The notes: generated from the sequence alone by a model not told the origin. Shown: positions 1-42,780, numbered from the stretch's first letter. The stretch: DNA of 64,000 nt from Apus apus (GCF_020740795.1 NC_067290.1:21461001-21525000); one strand, 5' to 3'. Translations and numbers: made by a program.

Positions 1-825
1 AGTCCATTGTGGGCAAACAGCCAGAGGCCTCCCAGGCAGGTTGCTGTGGTTGTGCCCATCACTGCTGGTCAGACACACAGCAGTGGGGGCAAGTTTTCTG
101 ACCTGCTGCTCCAGTTCAGAAACATGCTGCAGGAATTAGTCAGGACAATTTCACCACACATGCTGATCAGGGCTTTGCCTTGCCCAGGATCCTTGCTGGC
201 ACTGAGGCCCATACACACCATTTTAGAAGAAAAAAGAAACATAGGAAATAACCACATTGTTCTAGAATAGTTTGGCCACAAGAGCAGATTTTTCTGGCCA
301 GTGCTGCTACTGACTGGTGAGTCCCTGAAGCAGGAGGGTCAAAATCCCTTCCAAAATGTAATTACATCCCTGATTAATCTTCTCAGATGTATGAGATATT
401 TATTGATATAACTTGCACCTCAGCCCTGTGATTTACATTTTAGTTTCACTGAAACACTGGCAGGGTGTCCAAGGTTAAGTGCAGTGCTGGGGCTGGGTCT
501 TTGGGCAGCAGAGCAGGAAGGCATTGCAGAACTCAGAGCTCCTTTAGCCCTGTGTCCTCGTCTGACCCTTTTGTTGTGTTTCTTTAAGCTTCTGAGCTAG
601 GGGATGACTCCAGCTTCAGGAAAGGCTGCTCAGGAGTCTGTAGAATATGGAAAAAAGAGAGTTCTCTCCATGTACCCTGTCCCTGCCCTGTGCTGTCCCC
701 AGTCTGGTCTCTGGGAACAGCAGCCACATGCTGGCCCAGCTGAGCAAGCTGCTTTGGTGGCAGAGCCCTGTGCCCTGGGATGGGCTGATGGGTGTTTATT
801 TCTGGTTTTCTTTTCCCAATTGCAG
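1..825 (+). other. CAND2 intron (no exon seen)
   Basis: This stretch lies just upstream of a CAND2 exon whose acceptor ends at 825. In CAND1 the preceding exon encodes a segment ending in residues MLQSQ, and nothing like it can be read here in any plus-strand frame. I therefore treat it as intron. Reading frames such as 604-1080 only run through the acceptor into the exon. Confidence 0.6.
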
Positions 826-3800
826 GTCCCCAACATTGTCAAGGCCTTGCACAAGCAGCTCAAAGAGAAGAGCATCAAGTCACGACAGGGGTGTTTCAGC
901 CTCCTGACAGAACTGGCCAGCGTCCTTCCTGGTTGCCTGGCAGATCACATCCCTGCACTGGTCCCTGGTAAGTTGGTGGTGGTCTCGGGGTGCAGAAGCA
1001 GGGTTGGTTCAATCCATTCCCAGCAGCTCTCTCCAATGGCTCATACCTTTTGGGCGGGGAGAGGAAGGAAAGGAAACTGATTGTGTCAGTGTTTTGAGGG
1101 GAGGGGGTTCGACAGGAACACTTGATGGAATAAGGCAGCAGTCTTCCTTGTCTCTTCTGCACAGGTGTTGTTTTCTCCTTGGCTGATAAATCCAGCTCCT
1201 CCAACATGCGGATTGATGCTCTGTCTTTCCTTCATGTCCTTCTTTGCAACCACCAACCTGAGGTGTTTCACCCTCACATCAAAAGCCTGCTGCCTCCGGT
1301 TGTCACCTGCATTGGAGACCCCTTTTATAAGATCACTTCAGAAGCTCTGCTGGTTACTCAGCAACTTGTGAAAGTTATCAGGCCTTTGGACAAGCCCTGC
1401 ACTTTTGATGCCAAGCCCTACGTGAAGGACCTTTTCCCCAGCACTCTGAAGAGACTGAAGGCAGCTGACATTGACCAGGAGGTGAAGGAGCGTGCCATCT
1501 CCTGCATGGGACAAATCATTTACAGTCTGGGAGACCATTTAAGCACTGATCTCCAGCCAACCTTGAAGATATTTCTGGAGAGGCTCAAAAATGAAATCAC
1601 CAGATTGACAACAGTCAAAGCATTAACCTTAATTGCTAGTTCTCCACTTAAAATAGATTTGAGACCCATTCTAGGGGAAGGCTTTCCTATTCTAGCTTCC
1701 TTCTTGAGAAAGAACCAGCGTGCCTTGAAACTGAGCACTCTGACTGCTCTGGACATCCTGGTGAAGAACTACAGTGACAGCCTCAAGCCTGCCATGATAG
1801 AGTCTGTCCTCACGGAGCTCCCAGCATTAATTACTGAGAATGACATGCATGTTTCCCAGGTGGCAATCGTGTTCCTGACTACTTTGGCTCAGGTGTACCC
1901 CTCCTGCCTCTCTAAGATCAGTGGCTCTGTTCTTGTGGAAATCTTTCAGCTTGTCCACTCTCCTTTGCTCCAAGGAGGGGCTCTAAATGCCATCACAGAC
2001 TTTTTCCAGGCACTGGTCCTGACGAAAACAGCCTCCATGGGTTACCTGGAGCTGCTGAGGCAGCTGACTGCACCCATCCACTCCTCGGGGTCAGCAGAGG
2101 CACCAGCCACCCTACACAAACAGGCCTATTACTCGGCGGCAAAGTGCGTGGCTGCCCTTTCCTCAGCCTGCCCAAAGGAAACCCCTGCGACAGTGAACCA
2201 GTTTGTCCAGGATGTGAAGAGCCCCAAGTCCAGCTCAGCTGTGAAAGTGCTGGCCCTCCTTTCCCTGGCAGAGATGGGCCGCACCACCAACCTCAGTGCC
2301 CAGAGGGAGCTCAGAACTGTCATCCTGGAGGCCTTCACTGCCCCCAGCGAAGAGGTGAAATCTGCGGCTTCCTACGCCCTGGGGAATGTCAGTGTGGGGA
2401 ATCTGAAGGAGTATCTTCCCTTCGTGCTGAAGGAGATTGGGAGCCAGCCCAAGAGGCAGTACCTCCTGCTGCACTCTCTAAAAGAAGTCATCAGCTCCTC
2501 CCCGGCCGATGGCCTTGAGCCTTACGTGGAGGACATCTGGGCTCTGCTCTTCAAGCACTGCGACTGCACGGAGGAAGGGACACGCAACGTGGTGGCAGAG
2601 TGCCTGGGGAAGCTGACTCTGGTGAATCCTTCAGAGCTGCTGCCCCGGCTGAAGAAGCAGCTGTCATCAGGTAATGGCAAGGGCGAGGGTGAAGGTGGGA
2701 GAGTGCCTTGTTTTGCTCAAAATCTTCTTCCAAATTCCTGGTGGGTTCAATGGGGAGCAAAGCCAGCCTGTGAAGGGGAGAAGGAAACAAGGGGTCTCTG
2801 CAAGGGGGAGGAGGAGCACTGCCTTGCATGGGGTGCAGGAGGGTGTTAGGAACAGGGACTGCACGTGGAGATTATGCTGGGGCAGGAATTAAACAGGGAG
2901 CTTGTTAAGACAAATCCTGTTACCTCGTCAATTTGTGTGCAATGTGACCAGGAACAGAACATGGAACTGCAAAGGTACAGCAATGATTTTGTCCCTTTGA
3001 TCTGTCCCTGTTTTTTCTCTCCATCTCCACCACAGGCTCTCCACATGCCCGGAGCACAGTGGTAACTGCCATAAAATTCACCATTGCAGACCAGCCCCAG
3101 CCCATTGATCCTCTCCTGAAAGGCTGCATAGGTAGGTGGGTGGGAACAGCGAGGAGAGCTGGAAGAGATGTTGGTCATCATTCACAGCCCAGGGCTTTTT
3201 CACTCCTACATGAACCTCATCCAAGCCAGTTAGTTTTCACCTGTGTTTCTCTGCTTTTGGGGTTAAAGAACATCACTGTCACGTGAGTCCTTGTTAAACG
3301 CTCTGATGTCTTGCTCCTGGGCATGTTCCAGTGGTGACAGAGATTTCTAGGGACCATAAGCTCCTTCTGTGTTTAAACTTATTATATGATTTGAAAATCC
3401 TTCTGAAACACTGCAGCAGGACTGACTGGTGTGTTCTTATCCCACAGGTGACTTCTTAAAAACCCTTCAGGATCCAGACCTGAATGTTCGACGTGTGGCT
3501 TTAGCCCTGTTTAATTCTGCTGCTCACAACAAACCTTCTTTAATCCGAGATTTACTGACTGCAGTCCTGCCCAGCCTGTACGATGAAACCAAGGTCAGGA
3601 GGGAGCTGATCCGGGAGGTAAGTCAGCAGCCCGGGTGGGCATGGGGAGCTGAGGTGGAGCTGCCACCCTCTGCTGTGAAATGACAGCTGTACTTTTCTTC
3701 TTGTTTAAGGTAGAAATGGGGCCATTCAAGCACACTGTGGATGATGGCCTTGACGTGAGGAAAGCTGCTTTTGAGTGCATGTACACGCTGCTGGAGAGCT

Positions 3801-5054
3801 GCCTCGACCGCCTGGACATCTACGAGTACCTGAACCACGTGGAGGACGGACTGAAGGATCACTATGACATTCGGGTAGATGCTGCACCTTACCTGGAGGG
3901 TGGGGACATCCCTGGTGTTACTGATCCCCTGGGGGCCTGGGCTTGAACTGAGCTGACGTGTCACCACAGCACAAGCTGTCCCTGTTGTGCTGTTTCCTAT
4001 TTCTCTGTGACTGTGGCAGCCGTTCCCCTGACAGTGTCTGGTTTGTCCCTGGTGGCCTTGGAACTGCAAGCCTGGTGTAGTTGGTTTGATAGGAAATGCA
4101 CCAAAGTCTGAAGTATCTCTGAATCGTGGCTTGCTCAGTGTGGCCAGTGATACTGCATTGGCATTGCCATGGTTGGTGGCCTCACAGCTTAACAGAAGCC
4201 CTAGGTCCCTGTCACAACACGGTTTGACTGACCCGCATGACTTGACAGCAGTGTCACAGCCCTGTGCTGGGCACTGCCCTTCCTGCCACGGGCTGTCTCA
4301 CCAGAACCCTGGAGTGGGGTGCCAGGCCCAGCTGGGCAGCTCAGGGACCTTGGCTGCCAGCGGGAGCGTTTCTGACAGGGCCAAAGCTCTTGGTGAAGCC
4401 CCTTGCACATGTCCAAGGGAACTGGGCAGCCTGTGGGTGCCATGTGGCACAGCATGGAGAGCAACCACAGGGGCCTCCGTGGGGAGGCTGCCATGAACAG
4501 CCCCTGTTCTCTCTGCCCTTGCCAGATGCTGACGTTCATCATGCTGGCCCGGCTCTGCACGCTCTGTCCCAGCGCTGTGCTGCAGCGGCTCGAGCGGCTG
4601 ATCGAGCCTCTCCGGGCAACCTGCTCCACCAAGGTGAGACCAGGGGGTGTGACACCCGGGGTGGTGCCAGAGCCCTGTGGGGAGCCTCCTGCCCCTGCTC
4701 CACAGCAGCTGGCACCCTGCACTGCTCCGGTTAGAAAGTATCTTGCTTGTCTCTGCTGGTGTGTCTGATTCCTTGTGCCTCTCCCTTCTCCAAATGCCAG
4801 CTGAAAAGGGTGCTTTGGATTTGCAGGTGAAAGCTGGTTCTGTGAAGCAGGAGTTTGAGAAGCAGGATGAACTGAAACGCTCTGCCATGAGAGCAGTTGC
4901 TGCTCTCCTGACCATCCCTGAAGTAGAGAAGAGCCCAGCAATGGCTGACTTTTCATCTCAGATCAGAGCCAGTCCCGAGATGGCATCACTTTTTGAGAGC
5001 ATTCAGAAGGATTCTGCTTCCCTGCCCACCTCAGAGTCAATGGACATGAGCTAA
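826..5054 (+). CDS. CAND2: CAND2, cullin-associated NEDD8-dissociated protein 2 (C-terminal part, 7 exons)
   Basis: Coding exons: 826-967, 1165-2670, 3036-3131, 3448-3617, 3710-3874, 4526-4633, 4827-5054 (TAA). They join in frame with GT-AG borders to give 804 residues; the N-terminal third lies before the window. The protein is an alpha-solenoid of HEAT repeats. CAND proteins bind cullin-RBX1 cores lacking NEDD8 and exchange F-box substrate receptors; CAND2 (TIP120B) is the muscle-enriched paralogue. The first exon opens [11 protein letters not shown] and the last ends ESMDMS, both closely matching CAND1. The TIP120 domain is in the last exons ([33 protein letters not shown]). I choose CAND2 over CAND1 because RPL32 follows tail to tail, as beside CAND2 in other vertebrates. 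The 1506-nt second exon is unusually long. No in-frame stop or frameshift was seen. Confidence 0.93.
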
Positions 5055-6115
5055 GGTCTGCTCGTTCATGCCACCACCTTCCTGCCCCCAGGGGGACATC
5101 ATCCAGCTGGACTCTACTGCAAGGGCCACTTGTAAGTCACCAGGTATGGCAGCAGGGAAAGGCAGGGTCCAGCTGCACCTGCTGAGCCCTGAAGAGATGT
5201 GTGAGAGGAGGGAAATGCATCCTTACAGAGGGGAGGGCTGGAAGAACAGTAATCTAGTTTTTCAGCAAGTTGTTACAGGGCTTAAAAGGAATCAAAATTG
5301 AATGTGGTTCTGAAAGATTTCCTTACTGCAGTACAAATAGTTTAAAATGTCTTTTTTTTTAACCACTGCACATGCACTTTCTGCCCCAATTGCCTGAAGA
5401 TGTATTTGTTTCACTAATCAGGTCTGTGCCTCAGCAGCCACAGGCTGTTTGAGAAAGAGAAGCCTGGCACTGGCCAAGTGCAGGAGCTGCACAGGGACAG
5501 GCTGTTGCTTTCCACCTGGGCCCCAACCCACTGGGCTGTTAGCTCAGTGTTTCTGTGGTGTTTGGGCAACACAAAACTATCTTGCTTGATTTCTATTCTA
5601 ACGGTTTTGACTGCAAAATACCTCAGCCAGCTGTCTTCCAGGGGAGGTGGTAACTCAGTCATGGTACAGCACTAACCCTCGCACTGAGCTCTTTGCACAT
5701 CACACTGGCTGCTCCTCCTCTGTGGGGCAGGTTGGGGTTTGTGCTGAGCCCCCCGCAGCAGGGACCTGCACAGCCCTTGTCACCAAGCAGGAAAGCCAGT
5801 GCTCAGCAGTGCCACAGAAGCGACAGCCAGAGGTGCAAGCACCAGCAGCTGCACTGACCCTTCTGCCATCTGAAACCTTCCTGTGTAGCCGCTGTTGTGT
5901 TCAAATCCTGCTTTGTGTGGGGGAAAGAAGCCTTAAGAGAGAGGATGTGACAGCAGCTGGGAGAGCAAGGCTCCCAGGACATGCTTCTTGTAGCCATGGA
6001 GCTGTAACAAGCTTTATCTTTTGACAAGAATGCTTGATGTGAAAAGTATTTATAGTGCTGTGTGAGAGCCTCCATGGTTGGGGTGGTATAAAGAATAAAG
6101 AAGTACCTGTGAGCC
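5055..6115 (+). other. CAND2: CAND2 3' untranslated region
   Basis: About 1 kb without a credible reading frame follows the CAND2 stop codon and runs to a canonical poly(A) signal. The right end is an estimate, 15-20 nt past the signal. Confidence 0.6.
6094..6099 (+). terminator. CAND2: poly(A) signal, CAND2
   Basis: AATAAA, the only canonical hexamer on the plus strand between the CAND2 stop and the RPL32 3' end. It is followed by a short GT-containing stretch. The RPL32 signal on the other strand lies about 180 nt away, so the two genes converge closely. Confidence 0.65.
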
Positions 6116-6276
6116 TGGCTGCACTCCTGAGCTCATTAGCTGTCCCAGTGACAGGTGCCCTGGGAGCTGTGCTCACACTCCTGCCACTCCCTGCAGCAGG
6201 CCCTGCCCCAGCACAGGCACCCAGGCCCTGCCTGTCCCCTCAGCCATTCAGAGCCCACCCGAGTTGTTTTTTACAC

Positions 6277-6282
6277 TTTATT
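6277..6282 (-). terminator. RPL32: poly(A) signal, RPL32
   Basis: TTTATT on the plus strand is AATAAA for RPL32, 28 nt beyond its stop codon. Very short 3' UTRs are typical of ribosomal protein genes. Confidence 0.85.
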
Positions 6283-6309
6283 AAATACATCTGGGATGCA
6301 GAGGCTGGT

Positions 6310-7284
<975 letters not shown>

Positions 7285-7818
7285 TCACGCAGCGCTCGCA
7301 CAGCTCCCGGGGCCGCCTTCGCAGCCGTTCCATCCCAGCCCGAGCCCGCCCGGCCCCAAACCCAGGCACGACCGCCGAGGGACGGGCTGGCAGCGGGGCC
7401 GGAGCGGCCGAGCCTCACCCAGGGCGGAGCTGCGGCCCCGGCCGCCCCTCGCTCAGTGCCGCCCCCCGCGCCGGCCCCGGCACCCCCGGCACCCCCCTCT
7501 GCCCGAGCGCGCACCGAGCGCGGCCCAGACGGCTCCGCCGCCCGCCAAAGGCCGCGGGTCAGGGCCCGGCGCTCCCAGCCCGCCCACGCCCCGGAGCCGC
7601 CGCCGGGGCCCGCTGCGGGCAGGGCCGTCGCCCCGGCAGGCACAGCCCCGCCCGGCCCCGGGAGGCTACCGGGGCGGCCCCGGCCCTGCGGCCCGCGGGG
7701 GGCCAGGCAGCCGCGCCCCGGGCAGGAGCGGCGCTGGAGGAAAGGGGGTCCCGCCGCGGGGGCCGGCAGTGCCGGGGCGGGGGCGGATGGCGGCGGATGG
7801 GGACGGACGGGAACTCAC

Positions 7819-7853
7819 CGGTGCCCGATGGCGGCTGCACCCGCCGAGAGAGG
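7819..7853 (-). promoter_or_regulatory. RPL32: RPL32 first exon with 5'-TOP tract (untranslated)
   Basis: On the minus strand a pyrimidine run, CCTCTCTC (plus 7846-7853), is followed by about 27 nt and a consensus donor GTGAGT (plus 7813-7818). This fits a terminal oligopyrimidine transcription start, the mTOR-responsive hallmark of ribosomal protein mRNAs. It would splice to the exon ending at 7088, which carries the ATG. The exact start nucleotide is inferred. Confidence 0.65.
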
Positions 7854-7980
7854 GCCGGCCGCGCGCGCACGGGCTTATGGGACAGGCGGGTCCTGGCAGG
7901 TGCACGCGGCTGCGCAGAGCGGGCACCGCGCCCCGGGGGCGCTCGGGCCGCCGCCGGGAGCTGCCGCCAGGCGGAAGGGC

Positions 7981-8055
7981 TGCGGTAGGGCCGTGTGCGG
8001 TAGGGCCGTGTGCGGTAGAGCCGTGCGCGGCGGGGCCGTGCGCGGCGGGGCCGGC
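7981..8055. repeat. 15-bp minisatellite, 5 copies
   Basis: Five tandem 15-bp units begin at 7981, 7996, 8011, 8026 and 8041. The first two are identical (TGCGGTAGGGCCGTG). The last two shift to a CGCGGCGGGG form. The array sits in the RPL32 CpG island, inside what would be an intron if the upstream donor at 8066-8071 is used. Confidence 0.9.
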
Positions 8056-8286
8056 CCGGAGCGGGACTTACCAGCACCAGAGCCGTGCGGGGCTGCTCTG
8101 GTCTGCCAGGACCTGCCGGCCTCACTTCCGCTCCCCCGGGCCCGCCTCTGACTGGCTGTCGCCAGGGCAACGGCGCGGCCCCGCCCCCCGCTTCCGGGCG
8201 CGGCCCCGCTCCGGGCGGGCAGGCGGCGCGGGCCGAGGCGGCGCGGGAGGAGCCGCACGCGGGTACGAAGGTCGAGACTTGCAAAC

Positions 8287-8292
8287 TTTATT
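8287..8292 (-). terminator. MBD4: poly(A) signal, MBD4
   Basis: TTTATT on the plus strand is AATAAA for MBD4, 72 nt past its stop codon and in otherwise very GC-rich sequence. The RPL32 TOP exon starts only about 430 nt further along the same strand. Confidence 0.8.
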
Positions 8293-8364
8293 AGCGCGAC
8301 GCCGCAGCCACGTCTGAGCGAGGAGCCCGCGGGGAGGCCAGCGGCCCGGCCGGCGCAGCGCCGC

Positions 8365-11300
8365 TCAGGCGAGGCTCAGGCGCTCCCGGTTCTCCCGCAG
8401 CCACGCGTGGTACACGTTCAGCTTGCGGTCCTGCGGCTGCACCTGCAACACGGCGGCGCTCAGCGGCCCCCGGGACCCTGCCCGCACCTCCCCGCCCGCC
8501 CCCCCGCAGCCCCGGGACCGCCCCCCGCCCCAGCCTGCCACCGGGGCAAGGCAGGGCACCCGGCACGGCGGAGGCCCCCGCACCCATCTCGGGGCGGGGC
8601 CAGCAGACAGGGCACCGGTTCCTGACGGGAGCGGGGAAGCCCCGCAGCACCCACCTCCTCCCACTCGTTGACGCAGAAGATCCGGTAGGAGTCGTTCCCG
8701 TACTTGCCGATGCCGTGCAGCTCGATCGGGTACCGCCAGGCCCGGCTCAGGTACTCGTCTGCAGGGAGGGCAGCGTCACCGGGCGGGAACTCGCCCGGGG
8801 CACCGCGCAGGGAACACGGCTCGGCTGCTGCCGGGGACGGCAGGCGGGGAATCCCATGGGGGGCAACTCGAACCTGCCGCTGCGAGTGAGCTTTAACCAG
8901 AGCCCTCCTCAGGGCCCCCAGGGGAACGCTGCTGCTGTCAGCACAGGTGCCAGAATGCTGGACACGCTCCTGCTGTTCCTGGGCGGCCTGAGGCCTCCCC
9001 AGGACACCCCGAGGGAACCCACCTGAGAACCTGATGATGGTTTTTGCCCTGAGCTCATAGAGGCCGAGAGGTCTGAGCAGCTCTGACATCTCCTTCCAGT
9101 CGGCATTCCGGGTTACCTCAGGAGAAGGATACTTCCTCAGGAATTCCCAGAGCACAGGAATGGCCATTTTACCTAGTGGAGGAAGAAACCCTCATGGACA
9201 GGAGGCTGTGCAGGAGAGTCTGCTGAAATTACCTATATCTGCTTTTTGAAGGGAGCTGCTTCTGAGGCAAGAGTTACAAATTACAGATATATTTTTTTTA
9301 GAGAGACACAAGATACATTTATTCTTCCATCAGTGCCATTACACCCTGGCAGCTGTTCTGACCTGCACCCCCACCCCCCGTTCACACAACACAAAATGGT
9401 ATGACTTGATTTACCTGAAGTTTTATTGAGAAATATGGTTGCAATGAGAAGCTTCCAGGGATCATGGAAAAGTGTTTCCTGGATCAGATTAAAAGGGGAA
9501 CGTGGAGGAGTCCATTTTCTGAAGGCCTTTCTCCTGGGTGGGCTGGGAGCTGCACACAGAGGCACAACAGGAACGTTACTGGGCAGCAGAAGATGGATTT
9601 ACCTATTTAAATGAAAATCATTGTTTAAGATTCACCTTTGTGGGGGCACTGCACATGGATGGGGCACTGGCAACTCACACAGAATTTGACTGAAGTGCAA
9701 GAGACAACATGTTCCTGGCACAGGCTGCAGGGGGTCCAGGCTGCCTGTGTGTCCCACGGGACACTGTGTCCTGAGGAGAGGGGCCCTGGGCCCCCCAGCC
9801 ACTGCCACAGTCCATGTTGCCTCCAGTCCCGTCTTCCTCCCCCCACAGAAGAGGATTTATTTCCCTGCACAATACTGTACCTTCTTTATTGTATCTACTT
9901 GAAAAATATGGACTTGTTTTCCTCCTGTCCACTTGTGTCCGTGGGACAGACTTTTCTGTAAGGAAACAATATTTCAGCATTAAAAATACCCAAGTGTTTT
10001 GCTGTCATGTTTCATGCAGTATTTCCACTTTATGTTGTGACAGAAAAGCAAGGATTTCCTGTATGGAACATAAATGTGCTATAGATTAACTCCAGTGCTC
10101 CTCTGTATTCCAGGCCTAAGAAAAATCTTTGGAAGGTGAAGTGTTACTGAGGAAACAGATTCCAGCAAATGAAACAAGCTAAAAGGAGCCTTTTTTGTGC
10201 ATTAAACTGACCAACAGTGCAGCAACATCAAGAGCTGATGCAGGAAAGGAAATGAAGAGTTAGGTAATAAGGGTAAGTTGGGAATAACCCTGCATGAAGT
10301 TAAATGCTGTTGGAGAATAAAGGAGACACGTTTGGATGTCAAAGCAGCTTGTCCTGGAACAGAATAGTCTGTACAGTCAGGGAACCCCCCAGAGCATTAG
10401 AATGTTCTGCTGAAAAACAAATACCTGGTGGCTTTTTCACTGCAGTGAAGCTTTTCTTGTCACACAGCTGCAAGCCCTTGGTGTCTGTGTCAGCCTCAGG
10501 TTGGAAATCTGGATTCCCTTGGTCTGTCTCTCTCCCCACTTCCAATCCCACGGTTTTCCCCTCAGATTGGGCAGATGTGTCACTGGAACCTGCCTCCACA
10601 CGTTCCTCTGCTGAGCTCCCCGGGTGCCTTGGCAAGCCAGGCCTGACTGCCCTCAGCTCCAGGTCTGACCCAGGCCTAGGAGCCCTGACCTGAGCTGCTG
10701 CTGAGCCCCTGGGGTCTGTGTCCTGGTGACAGCCCCCCTGCCAGGCACTGGCACATGGGTCTGCCCGACTGCAGAGCCACTTGTTTGGAGCACACTGGGT
10801 TTCCTGTTTGTCACACACCCTCCTTGCTCTTTTGCTCTGGGTATTCTCTCGATTCCTCTTTTCTGAGGTCTTTCCAGTTCTCTTATTCTGACCCCTTTTT
10901 CCACCTGTCCCCTTTTTGTTGGTTCTCAAGCAGCCCTCTGGGGTAACACCACTGATGATCAAACCTTCACTTTCCAGAGTGGATGTCATGTCTTCCAGGT
11001 GTTCACTTCCCTCTGGAATGTTCTGAATTCTGTCCTCTGCCCCATTTTGTGCACCCAGGCCTTGCTCTTGGCCATAACAATCCTCACTCTCTGCAGCAGC
11101 TCCCACGGCTTTTGTGTTGTATCCTTTCCCCCTTGAACGGGCTCTGTGCTGACCAGGAGCTGTAAAATCAAAGTCTTCTGCTCTCAGACTCGTCTCCCCT
11201 GTTTTCCGAAGATACTCCCGGAGGGCGCTCCTGGATCTCAGCTTGTTTCCTTCAGGGCTGTGGTAGGAAAGAAAGTAAATGAGTGATGGCTTCCTCATGC

Positions 11301-11840
11301 TCCTGCACGGCGCTTCAGCTGTTCTAGTGCTTAAAAACTCAAACAAGTGCCGAGAGGTGACAGGGCGACGTCTCGAGGCGTGCCTGTGACCTGACCAGAC
11401 AAGTTCACAGATAACCCTGCAGGCCGATGCCCTTCGGCTGGCGGCCTCCGCGCCAGGCGCACGCTCGGTTCCCGGCACTGCCGGCCCGCGCCACCGGCAG
11501 GGCGGAGCGCTTTGCCCGCGGCTCCCGCGGGACCGGCCGCGGCCCGGCCTCACCTCACGAAGTACACATCGATCCTCCCGGCCGTGCGGCCCGACAGCCT
11601 CCGCCGGGTGAGCACCTGCCAGCCGCGGGGGGGGCTGCGGGGCCCGCCCGCCGCCAGAGCGCCGGTGCCCCCGCCGCGGGGGCCGGCCGGCTCCGCAGCC
11701 GCACCCCCCCTGCCGCCCGGGATGCTGCGCGGCACCGAGGCGCTCGGCGGGTCCCTGCCCCCGGCCGGGTGCCGGCGGGACAGGCCCCAGCCCGGGCAGG
11801 CCCCCGGGGCCCCGCGCTGCCCCGGCCCCGCCGCCGCCAT
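8365..11840 (-). CDS. MBD4: MBD4, methyl-CpG-binding domain G:T mismatch DNA glycosylase
   Basis: Coding exons in transcript order: 11840-11554, 11257-10425, 9955-9881, 9549-9415, 9172-9023, 8758-8655, 8442-8365 (TGA). All borders are GT-AG and phases agree, giving 553 residues (human 580). It removes T or U opposite G at deaminated methyl-CpG sites in the nucleus. The methyl-CpG-binding domain covers about 73-132 ([17 protein letters not shown], then [10 protein letters not shown]), split by the first intron. The middle, about 140-370, is low-complexity and poorly conserved. The HhH glycosylase domain starts near 395 ([19 protein letters not shown]); the hairpin [15 protein letters not shown] is at 507-521. 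The catalytic Asp, 20 residues from the C terminus (human D560), is D533 in PQDRKLN. The start chosen is the first ATG in frame with the MBD. A longer open frame (10339-12279) is only exon 2 extended through the intron. Divergent from IFT122. Confidence 0.95.
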
Positions 11841-11853
11841 CCCGCCGCTCCTC

Positions 11854-11865
11854 TGCGCATGCGCA
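11854..11865. promoter_or_regulatory. NRF1 binding site (perfect palindrome)
   Basis: TGCGCATGCGCA, the full two-half NRF1 consensus, lies 14 nt upstream of the MBD4 ATG. NRF1 palindromes are common in bidirectional CpG-island promoters of housekeeping genes. Confidence 0.8.
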
Positions 11866-11883
11866 AGGCGGCCCCTGCGGCGG

Positions 11884-11897
11884 GCGCCCCCTGGCGG
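11884..11897 (-). promoter_or_regulatory. CTCF-like core motif
   Basis: On the minus strand it reads CCGCCAGGGGGCGC, an excellent match to the CTCF core. It sits midway between the two divergent start codons. Occupancy cannot be judged from sequence. Confidence 0.55.
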
Positions 11898-11961
11898 CGC
11901 GGCGGCCCCTGCGGCCGTGCCCCCCGCGCGTGCGCGTTGCCCCTAGCGCCGGCGGGCCGGG

Positions 11962-42441
<30,480 letters not shown>

Positions 42442-42774
42442 AGAAAAACAGTCTTGCACTTCAACTGACAGACTTCCCTGTTGGCTTGGCAAAACACTTC
42501 TTAGATCCAGAGTTTTCCAAACAACTTAGTTAAGTCATCTTGTTCCAGTTTGCACACAGGAGTGGAACTGAGTTGCAGGAATGTAACATTTTTTTAATGA
42601 CAATGTCTGTTTGTGAACATCCTCTACATTTCCCAGGCAAGCAGCTGAACTGCCACAGCTTTTTACTGGAACATTTCTATGGTCAAGTTCAGCCTTGAAG
42701 TAATAGTTTTTACTCCAACTTGTGTTATGACTTAATTTCCTCCTTAATATGTAGCTGTTATTCACAGATCTTCA

Positions 42775-42780
42775 AATAAA
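42775..42780 (+). terminator. IFT122: poly(A) signal, IFT122
   Basis: AATAAA lies 334 nt beyond the IFT122 stop, followed by GT/T-rich sequence (GGTTTTTTCTACTCTTTGTC). It is the first canonical signal after the stop. Confidence 0.85.

Larger units (their letters stand above)
11841..11961. promoter_or_regulatory. Bidirectional MBD4/IFT122 promoter core
   Basis: Only 121 nt separate the MBD4 ATG (minus) from the IFT122 ATG (plus), inside a CpG island of about 11.4-12.3 kb. There is no TATA box. The interval holds a perfect NRF1 palindrome and a CTCF-like core, listed separately, plus a GTTGCC half-site at 11936-11941 that could be half of an RFX X-box; the second half does not match well. Transcription starts for both genes must lie within or overlap this interval. 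Confidence 0.85.

Noticed and set aside
5895-5910. tRNA B-box-like GTTCAAATCC
   Set aside because: No A box, anticodon arm or acceptor stem can be formed around it; it lies in the CAND2 3' UTR.
11936-11941. RFX X-box upstream of IFT122
   Set aside because: Only one half-site (GTTGCC) fits; the second half does not match, so it is not listed as a site.
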